Origin: Bactericera cockerelli
Lineage: Eukaryota; Arthropoda; Insecta; Hemiptera; Triozidae
DNA length: 64,000 nt
NCBI GenBank assembly: GCA_024516035.1
Contig: CM044959.1
Span: 27,926,605-27,990,604 of the forward strand
Direction: 5' to 3'
A program made the position numbers and the translations under genes. Position 1 is the first letter of the stretch. Every line of letters starts with the position of its first letter. Below, piece by piece: positions 56,119-64,000 of this stretch. The notes beneath the pieces are model-generated. The model searched no databases. It was not told the DNA's origin and was given only the letters and a program-made list of their open reading frames with translations.

Positions 56119-56749
56119 AATGATCTCTTGAAAAATTCTGGTAAATTTCTTGACTGATTATATATGGTGTTCTGAAAATAGTAAGAAAGAAAATACATCA
56201 AATAAGGTTACCCCACTCCCCCCTTTCTATTAGATGGGTGGGGGGGAGGAAGGGGGGTTGACAAAGTGGTGCAGCTGTCTTTCTCTCTCTAGGCCTGTCA
56301 TAAAAAGTAACTTTTTAAGTTACTTTTGATGACAGTTAAGCACACATTCCTGAAACCAAATTAACCCCAAAAGAGCATTGTAAAATCATGAAAATATTGT
56401 GTGCTATTATAATGTTAAGATTTATATGAGAGTCATTATACAAAGTTCAGATGGATAATTTCTTGTTTATTAAAAAAGTATGCATTGATTGAAGATACCA
56501 CACAAATTTTCAATTAAATACATTCATCAGTCCTTGATAGGCAGTAAGGCAGTCATTGGTATTCTAGAGTTCTGAGAGTTTTTTTTATTAACATTTTATG
56601 TTTTTCATATGCCTGCCATGAGTTAAAGCCCCAGCTGCGGCTGGGTAGACTCACCTTTTCAGAGTTTTTAGGCTATTCCTCATCATACCTAGGGGTTGAA
56701 ATTTCTGTACAATATGAAGTAAGAAATCAAGGCCTAACTCCCATACTAA

Positions 56750-57066
56750 ATATTTTGATTATCTTTCTTGCCTTCATACCATATTAGCTTATGTTGCTAT
56801 TGGGGTCAGCATTGTTCAACTCTCATATAAATGCCAATGATTCTATTTGGTTTTAACGTCCTGATGAGGATGGGGTACCACCCTCCATTTTCTCTGAATT
56901 GTACCAGCTACCCACATTAAACTCACCCAGCCCGGGTAGGGCTGGAAATGTCAGACTCTCTTGTTGGAAAGGAACAAAATTTTCTTTGAAATCTGCTCCA
57001 ACCAGGGATCAAACTCCAGAACTCTGTACTACAGGCAGTAATCACAATTGTTACGGAGGCTGGTGC
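56750..57066 (-). repeat. tRNA-type SINE, CCAGCCTCCGTGGCGTAAC family
   Basis: ATATTAGCTTATGTTGC, CCAATGATTCTATTTGG, GTCCTGATGAGG and ACTACAGGCAGTAATCACAA are in the same order as in 33320-33672. Confidence 0.7.
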
Positions 57067-57955
57067 TTATCTAAAATTCAACTTTTTGTGTCACAACATA
57101 GATTAGAGACAGTTGCATAATCATAGTACACATTTGGGTATTTGATATTTGATTGCAAGAGTTATTAAGTAAGAGAAAGTAATACTAGTTGATCACATTG
57201 ATCAGAGCTCATGTCAGAGTTTGAATAAGGGAAGAACTCTAAAGGTAAATACCAGATTTAAAATAATTAAGATGATACCATATGGACCAAACCATGCCAT
57301 TATTCAAATGAACAAAAAATGTACTGATCTGACAAATTTCTTACCTTAGATCAACATTGCTTGATATAGGGTCATTCAAAATTATACAAATTCCAATTTT
57401 AGATGTTTACAACATACCCTGAAAATTTCAGCTTGATTGGACAAAAATTGCAGCTCTTATTGCAGCAAGTCATTTTGATCCAAATCTTAGCCTAGCTTGA
57501 CGTTACTTTAACATGATGAGGTTGCACTATACAGCAAATTACATCTATGAATGGAACATATCCCAAAAAGTTCAGCTTGATTGGAATAAAATAAAAACTT
57601 TCATGCTTGCTGACATATTACTAATGTTCGGTATTTATACACCCTGGAAAATTATAATATACTGTACAAAAATCCCAATTGATGGCTTACATTAGCTTAC
57701 AAGAAGGCTTAATTATGACTTGACAGTCAGGACTGAGTGGTTCTAGTTATTACTCCTATCATGCCTAATTATTAATCACTATATTAGATTTTGATTATAA
57801 GGGATGCTGAAAATGAAAATGTAAAATTAGAGAAAAGCTTACTACAAATCTGGAGACCGATGGTTTTTATTGGTATAAATCCCTGGAAATCCTGGAGGTT
57901 GGGACCCTGGAATTTTTAATTTGAATTCTGGAATTTTTAAGATAAAAAATCTGCA
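57067..57955. other. AT-rich intergenic, no gene seen
   Basis: Only short frames without protein character. The two similar phrases GATTGGACAAAAATTGCAG and GATTGGAATAAAATAAAA, each after AGCTTGATTGG, suggest old repeat debris. Confidence 0.35.
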
Positions 57956-58753
57956 TCTATATCTATAAAAGAAAGCTGTCTGTATGTATGTATGTATGTA
58001 TGTGTGTGTGTATGTGTGTATGTATGTTCTTTATACAAATCCACACCGTTTGACCGAGAAACCTGAAATTTTGCACATAGGTCCCTTTGGATCAGGAAAT
58101 TCTTCTAGGCTAGATTATATCTCCCTGAGGTTAAGCTACAATGAGTAAGGATAAAAATGGATGAGTGACGCAAAAAAAATTCACGTTTTTTTACATAAAT
58201 GACATTTTTTCTCGAAATTTGTCGCGACGACCTATCAACTCAAAGCGAGAAAGTTTTAGGCAAGGGTTTGAGCTTTCAATTGACATATCGATCGCGAATT
58301 TCTGATGAGCCGTTCTTGAGCTACGCCGGGTAAGGTAAAAAAATGGATGGGTAACATGTAAAATATTCACGTTTTTTGACCTAAATGACATTTTTTCTCG
58401 AAATTTTAAGTGACGACTTATCAACTCAGAGCGAAAAAGTTTTAGGCAAGGGTTTAGGCTTTCATTTGACATATTGATCGCGAAATTCTGATGAGCCATT
58501 CTTGAGCTACGCCGGGGAAGACCAGAAAATAGATGGGTGACAAAAAAAAAAAAATGTCATTTAGGTAGCTCAGTGGTTTACCTAAATGACATTTTGTGTG
58601 TGTGGTGTGTGTGTGTGTGTGTTTTGTGTGTGTGTGTGTGTTGTGTGGTGTGGTGTGTGTGTGTGGTGTGTGTGTGTGGTGTGTGTGGTGTGGTGTGTGT
58701 GTGTGTGGTGGTGTGTGTGTGGTGTGGTTGTGTGTGTGTGTGTGGTGTGGTGG

Positions 58754-58811
<58 letters not shown>

Positions 58812-58825
58812 TGTGTGTGTGTGTG

Positions 58826-58862
<37 letters not shown>

Positions 58863-59061
58863 GTGTGTGTGTGTGGTGTGGTGTTTGTGTGTGGTGTGGT
58901 GTTTGTGTGTGGTGTGTGTGTGTGTGTGTGTGTGTGGGTGTGTGTGTGTGTGTGGTGGTGTGTGTGTGTGTGTTTGTGTGGTGTGTGTGTGTGTTGTTGT
59001 GTGGTGTGTGTGTGTTTGTGTGGTGTGTGTGTGTTTGGTGGTGTGTGTGTGTGTTTGTGTG

Positions 59062-59107
<46 letters not shown>

Positions 59108-59302
59108 TGTGTTTGTGTGTGGTGTGTTTGTGTGTGGTGTGTTTGTGTGTGGGTGCGTGTGTGGGTGCGTGTGTGGGTGTGTGTGGGTGCGTGTGTGGGT
59201 GTGTGTGGAATAGTGTGTGTGGGTGTGTGTGGGTGGGTGTGTGTTTGTGTGTGCGTTGTGTGTGTTTGATGGGCTGGCGAAGCGGCGGGTGTAACCCGCT
59301 AG
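57956..59302 (+). mobile_element. Non-autonomous Helitron, 1347 bp, with TG expansion
   Basis: The 5' end TCTATATCTATAAAAGAAAG is preceded by A. The 3' end has hairpin GCGGGTGTAACCCGC, then TAG (CTAG at 59299-59302) followed by T. Inside: TATG repeats, a 186-bp direct repeat (58155-58340 and 58341-58530, containing TTTTTTCTCGAAATTT), a 17-bp-arm hairpin at 58550-58594 (AAAATGTCATTTAGGTA), and a long TG tract. The 3' terminus equals both ends of the palindrome at 33913-34050. Confidence 0.85.
58594..59275. repeat. (TG)n microsatellite, about 680 bp
   Basis: Interrupted TG repeats with TGG and TTTG variants. The long open frames in both directions (up to 315 codons) are dinucleotide translations (Cys-Val or His-Thr) and not genes. 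Confidence 0.95.
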
Positions 59303-59809
59303 TAGATTTATAAAATTTTGAATATTCTGACTATTCTGAAACTGAGAGGAGTCCAGTGTTGTCAGATCATCTGACCGAAAAAGCCCTAGAGTTTTGTTCA
59401 AAATGTTATGAAAGACCCTAAGAAAACCATATCGTTAGTACAAAAGGAAGAACACCCTAGCCATATAAATATTACAAAAGATAAAAAAATGACATCAAAT
59501 AGAGAAACGACTCGGACCATCTCTTTATCTATTTCTGTACATGTGCACTCCTATCTGCATTTATTTATTTCTCTTATGATATAATTGTTTCTCATTGCTA
59601 GGTCTCATCGTATACTTGGTTTTACTTGATGAACGGCACTAAAAATTGACGGTCAGAACGTTTATAAAACTGTCCCCGAAAGATTGTTACCATTATAACC
59701 TTGCAGGAACATTATTTATGTAAGGTTACTTTTTTTTTTCTTTTCAATGGACGAATTTTAATTTTTGTTGGATTTTACTTAATCCCGCGAAGCTTTGAAT
59801 TTTCGTTTT

Positions 59810-59910
59810 TCGGCTCAAGGCTGCGTGAGGTTTATTTGAGAGGGTGGTTTGTGAGTTTTCAGCGAATGGAGGGTAAATACCCTGTTTATGACTATGCTTA
59901 AAAGTTACGG
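59810..59910 (+). repeat. 5S-type SINE tail fragment
   Basis: GGCTCAAGGCTGCGTGAGG, GGTTTGTGAG and GCGAATGGAGGGTAAATACC match the body of 20771-21025. The 5S head is missing. Confidence 0.6.
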
Positions 59911-60464
59911 CATAAAATTAATGTTATCATAGTATTTTAGAAATTGGAAGTATTTAAGTATCCTTGTTTTTCGACGTGGTTTCATTTTTGCAATAGAAAT
60001 TGCATTTTCTGAAATACAATAAAATAGTACAATACATGTTGAACTTTTTCTGGTTCCAGTACATACATTTAATTTATGGGAAATAAACTTTACTTTACCC
60101 TGCGTCGAGGTGTTTGTTTGACCCTTTATCCTAAACCCGCCCTTTAGTTCTCCTACTTTGCTCCAAGACAAAAACAAAAAACGCGCTTTTTTCCAAATGT
60201 CTGTAGAGGGGCAAAGTTGGCAAATGCACAAAGTAAATTTGGCAACAGTCATGGAAATTGGAAAAATAAACCAATCACCATATCACCAATTTTCATTATT
60301 ATTATCATAATCATAATTATTATCATTATCTGATTATTGCATTATCAGTTGGGTTTTTTTTTGTATAAAAGAAAATCTAGTACATATCTACATTTCATAA
60401 TTTGTTTGTTTTTAATCATTTGCCTAAATATTGACATTGAACTTAAATCAAGATTCTCTCTTAC

Positions 60465-60542
60465 ATTCTGATTTTGATCTGATTGTTCTGAGCAACTTGT
60501 GTAGTTAGTTGGAAAGCATTCTCCATTTGAGCTGCTGAGCAT
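60465..60542 (-). other. Candidate 78-nt exon (ATG to donor), possibly upstream of SWT1
   Basis: On the minus strand an ATG opens 26 codons (beginning MLSSSNGECF) that end at AAT/GTAAGA, a good donor. Joined to the exon at 56171-56106 it would stay open and read N/Q/S-rich. It would then enter SWT1 exon 2 in the wrong frame. It may be part of an alternative transcript, or chance. Confidence 0.25.
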
Positions 60543-61849
60543 TGTTTATGTACATTGTACATAATAGTCTGAGGTAAGATAGATACTGCAGATTGTATTC
60601 ACTGGTTCATAGATAACTTCTATCAAATTGTCAATGGCTAGGAAAATTATCCACTACATCACTATACACAGTACACACAACATCAAAATTATTCAATATT
60701 AAATACATATCATCTACACTAGCCTACATTGAATTACCTCAGCACACAAAATACTGGACATGAACATATTTTTGCCAAGACTTGGTAAGTAAATCATTGC
60801 CAGATGTTATAAATTTGTCTGCAGTTAAAGACAAAGCAAATGTTAAAATATAATCTAGGAAGTAGTTTTTACTAATTTTGAAATGTTTTTACATATCATT
60901 AGGCTCTCAGAGGTAAATGCCAATGATATCTTCCTGCCTGCTAATGCACCCAAGTCATGAAATGAGATATGTTGTGTTTTTTTAAGCCATCTAGAATAGC
61001 TTGGGTGATGGTCATAGTTTGCACTAATTTTCTGGCAAACCTGAGCTAAGACTCAACCACTTTAAATAAATAGTATTACATTTTAGAATTAATAATAAAT
61101 TGACTAGAAACAAAGCTCTATTCATGGAAAAAATTTGCACTTAAAACTAACATTCCATCAACCCATAAATAGACTCATGAGACTCTATAATATAGCCTGT
61201 GATCTGGACCCATCCCTCAACTTATTTTGTGATAGCATGAGCAACTTCAAGAGCAAGATCCTCCAATTGAAAAATCTATCCTCCCTTTAACCTCTGTAAA
61301 CATAATGGACCTTTCCACTCCACTCCAGTCCATAACAGTTTTTGACTAGAAAAGAGAGGGAAAATGGAAGAAAAACAACATATTTTATCAACATTTTTAC
61401 CTTAAGCAGTTGCCAAAGGAGATTTTCTTTAGCTTCTGCAAATGGGGTTGGACCCCTTAAATTCGTAAAAAAAAAAAAAAAATACACTTAATCTTATCCT
61501 ACCCAACAACTTTTTTGTTTGGAACTTTTTTGATAACTTATGGTTTACAAGGTAATTGACATTGAATGAAAATTGAATTTTTGTGTAATTATGTTTTACA
61601 TATTGGGCATCTAAATCAGTTGTCTGAGCTTGGCCAAAAGTTGCAGTATTAGCTTGTTGCCTAAACTAAACATTTCCCCTTTTTCTCCATTTAGCTACTT
61701 AATATATTTATTCTTCCTCCTCTTTTTTGTAACACAAAGAACAATTTATTTTTATCTTAGTATAGTACCTTAGTGATACTATTTTTGTCTTGCACTCCAT
61801 ATGTCCAATTTTTTTGGTGTTGTACTTTGAATGTGGGAGCCTACCCTAA

Positions 61850-61990
61850 CCTTGTGAAGGCAATTGGGGTAGTTGTAGAGTGGGCATGAACCAGTGATGG
61901 CATTACAAGGTTGATATTGGAATATGATGGTTGGTCATTAGTTCCTGTAATAACAATGCTACCCACTTATATCTGTGACATATAAACACA
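61850..61990 (+). repeat. SINE-like relic (partner at 44300)
   Basis: GGTTGATATTGGAATATGATGGTTGG and the AATGCTACCCACTTATATCTGTGACATAT region parallel 44345-44470. Confidence 0.5.
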
Positions 61991-62252
61991 AATAACTAGC
62001 TCTTTATATCTCTTTATCTTTGTTTTATTTTTTTACATTTTTAATTGGTTCCTCTGATTTTCTCTTCTTTTTTTACTTCACAAGACATTAAACCAAGTCA
62101 GAATATATTTAATTCTTTATAAAACTTTTGTTTTTTTTTTTTTATCTTCTCTCAACAGGTAACTACTTAAAAGGATATGGGAAATTCAATGTATGATAAA
62201 ACATTTATACATATAATATATAGTATATTGTAATGTTTCAGGTCCAAGATTC

Positions 62253-63879
62253 ATGATGACAACAGCTCGTGGAGTTGCTTCAGCAAGCAAATATATTCTC
62301 CCTAGAACATCAAATGTATCAAGAATACAAAGTTACCTGAACAAAAGTCATACTGGTGTTCACACTCAATTTTCTCCTAAAAAACATTTTCCTGGGACTT
62401 TATCTCCTATTTATGTGGCAACAAGACATTCCCATGATGACAAAACAACAAAATCATCAGACTCAAGTAATGTTGGTCCAGGGGGTGGGAATGGAAAAGA
62501 TGGTGGAAAGAAAGACAGTGGCAGTCATTTGTGCTGCCCACGCTGTGGAGATCCATGTACACATGTGGAGACTTTTGTGTGTAAGTTTGGAATTTCAATT
62601 AATAATTCTTTAGAAATATGTTGAGAAAAAATTTCTTGATGAAGAGATATTTTAATTTATATTACAGTAGAAATATCTAAATGATAGATCATGAAATAGG
62701 CCCAATTTCCAACACTTAACCACTTTAACTGGCACACATGCCAAGGGTTCGACTCCCTCTGGTGGTAATTTAATGAATTCCAGCAACGTTTTGACGCTAT
62801 GCCAATGAAATATTATCTTCCTAAGAAATAAGATAAATATGTTGGAAGCGTTTTTAATAGGACATAAACCACAGCCACAAGTAGTCTGCATTACAGAACA
62901 CTGGTTATCAAGTGGTGATGAAATTTATTGTAACATGCAAGATTATAATGTAGTAACATCCCGCTCATGGTCATTATTATGCAATAATGTTTCACACAGG
63001 GGAGTGTTAATATATCTCAAGAAAAACACACCCTAACTCAATTTGTTTTTCTTAAACACAGCCTCTACAAGATTTGTCAAGTGTGAAAAATGCCACCATT
63101 TCTTCTTAGTTCTGTCTGAAGTTGACACAAAAAAAAGTATCAAGGAGCAAAGCAGAGTGGAGGATACAAAGCACTCTTTTGTCAAAAAGCCACCTCCTGT
63201 TCCCAAAAAAGTAAGTCTAGATAATGAACTCTGTGTGTTTGTCTGTGTGCAATTGCACATGTATCATCTCATGAATTGACAAAGCTAGATATTTTATAAA
63301 CAACTTTCACCTCTAAAGTGGTTTGTTATATTGAACAAATATACAATAAAGCTCGATATTTGTTACGTAGACCCAATGTGTGAAAAGAACACAACACAAA
63401 AGATGATCTTTGTTTTATAATGTCAGTGTTTTAGTTGGTAACTCAGCATTCCATTTTTTAATACGCATCTGGTCACTATCCTTACAAATAGCTAATCACA
63501 ATCAATTTTCCTCACAAGGGATTAGTGCACCCTGTAAAATCCAAAGTAGGTATTGAGTAGAAAAAAAATCTACCAAGTTGGGATTCAAACTTGGTATTAA
63601 GTTTTTTTAATAATATAAATGCAATTTTAATGATTTCCCTATATTCTCCATGTGATTTTATGTTTTCAGATCTATGAATACCTAAATAAACATGTAGTGG
63701 GACAAGAACATGCCAAGAAAGTGCTGTCAGTAGCTGTGTACAATCATTACAAACGGATCTATAACAACATTTCTTCCTCACCCTCTCAAAATCAGGCCAG
63801 TGCGAAGTCACAGGATATCTCTCTAATGGAACAGGGTAAGAACTACTTTGAGGAGACATATCTCAACACTGAGATAAAA
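62253..63879 (+). CDS. ClpX: Mitochondrial ClpX ATPase (5' part; runs off the window)
   Basis: AAA+ unfoldase that feeds substrates to the ClpP protease in the mitochondrial matrix. Exons: 62253-62580, 63062-63210, 63670-63879; phases join (1, 0). The N-terminus is basic and Ser/Thr-rich with few acids, as in a mitochondrial targeting peptide. The C4 zinc-binding domain is split by intron 1: CPRC in exon 1 and KCEKC in exon 2. PPPVPKK leads into [18 protein letters not shown], the start of the AAA+ region. I extend exon 3 to the donor at 63880 because it ends in EIK, where ClpX proteins continue LEKSNI; a nearer donor at 63836 is possible. Walker A lies beyond the window. The upstream bases of exon 1 (from the acceptor at 62241) are also open, so the true start could be in an earlier exon. 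Confidence 0.93.
62839..63036 (+). pseudogene. Non-LTR retrotransposon endonuclease fragment
   Basis: A 65-codon frame reads as an APE-type endonuclease piece of a [20 protein letters not shown] near the start, and [10 protein letters not shown] at the end. Both ends are truncated. It sits in ClpX intron 1, ending just before the exon 2 acceptor. Confidence 0.75.
63420..63600 (-). repeat. tRNA-type SINE, GTAGTCACC family (antisense, diverged)
   Basis: TAACTCAGCATTCCA, CTGGTCACTATCC, TTTTCCTCACAAGGGATTAG and GGGATTCAAACTTGGT parallel the reverse-strand order of 30350-30655. Confidence 0.5.
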
Positions 63880-63895
63880 GTGAGTATTTTTAACA

Positions 63896-64000
63896 CTGAG
63901 CGCACAAATAGCTCAGTGGTAAGATACTCACTTGCCATGCAGAAGGACAAAAAAATTGTATTCAAAATTTGGTTACAGTTGTTTGTAAGGCGGCGATACA
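63896..64000 (+). repeat. tRNA-type SINE, GCGCGATTAGCTCAG family (cut by window end)
   Basis: GCGCACAAATAGCTCAGTGG, CACTTGCCATGCAGAAGG and GTTACAGTTGTTTGTAAGG match 34402-34520. Confidence 0.75.

Larger units (their letters stand above)
59303..62241. other. Divergent intergenic region, SWT1 to ClpX
   Basis: Contains a 5S-type SINE tail fragment (59810-59910), a diverged repeat at 59930-60120 that resembles 38480-38800 (AGAAATTGCA, GTACAT, GAGGTGTTTG), a possible spliced exon at 60542-60465, and a SINE-like relic at 61850-61990. No complete gene is visible. Confidence 0.45.

Noticed and set aside
58454..59401. Frames of 315, 258, 227 and 205 codons
   Set aside because: They are translations of the TG/CA microsatellite (His-Thr or Cys-Val alternation) in every phase, with no codon bias and no conserved domain.

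Overview
This window is animal nuclear DNA, almost certainly from an insect. It has AT-rich introns of 0.1 to 3 kb with GT-AG borders, a one-to-one orthologue of the insect P450 CYP303A1, the insect exonuclease Nibbler, and dense small transposons: at least five tRNA-type SINE families, a 5S-rRNA-type SINE, MITEs, non-autonomous Helitrons and LINE remnants. I cannot name the order or species from the sequence.

Layout. 0-2.8 kb: intergenic, with a SINE, a MITE relic and a ~550-bp fold-back repeat. 2.85-5.9 kb: homopolymer-stretched sequence that looks like failed consensus. 5.9-13.1 kb (+): CYP303A1-like cytochrome P450 in seven exons; its first exon emerges from the damaged block and is frame-broken. 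13.1-19.1 kb: intergenic, with a 34-G run, a 33-bp minisatellite and a second damaged block. 19.1-31.1 kb (-): Nibbler/EXD3/mut-7-like 3'-5' exoribonuclease, 15 coding exons read with consistent phases; the last exon or exons are missing, probably inside the second damaged block. 31.1-34.2 kb: divergent upstream region with MITEs and Helitron ends. 34.2-42.9 kb (+): a long coiled-coil protein I cannot name, 12 coding exons, with two single-base frame breaks. 44.9-56.1 kb (-): SWT1-type PIN-domain RNA endonuclease, ten coding exons, with a 600-residue Asn/Ser-rich N-terminal half. 56.2-62.2 kb: intergenic, with a 1.35-kb Helitron carrying a ~680-bp TG tract. 62.2 kb to the end (+): the start of mitochondrial ClpX (zinc-binding domain and beginning of the AAA+ region), cut by the window edge.

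The genes do not form a pathway. Nibbler (3' trimming of small RNAs) and SWT1 (nuclear RNA surveillance) are both RNA nucleases but are separated by an unrelated gene; CYP303A1 acts in the ER and ClpX in mitochondria. Gene pairs are convergent (P450/Nibbler, coiled-coil/SWT1) or divergent (Nibbler/coiled-coil, SWT1/ClpX).

The most interesting non-gene signals are 45-49 bp tandem duplications sitting across splice sites in three genes (one creates an in-frame 18-nt candidate exon), a 5S-rRNA-derived SINE family, Helitron 3' ends joined as a palindrome, and several hairpin-forming repeats. I saw no convincing wholly new multi-gene system.
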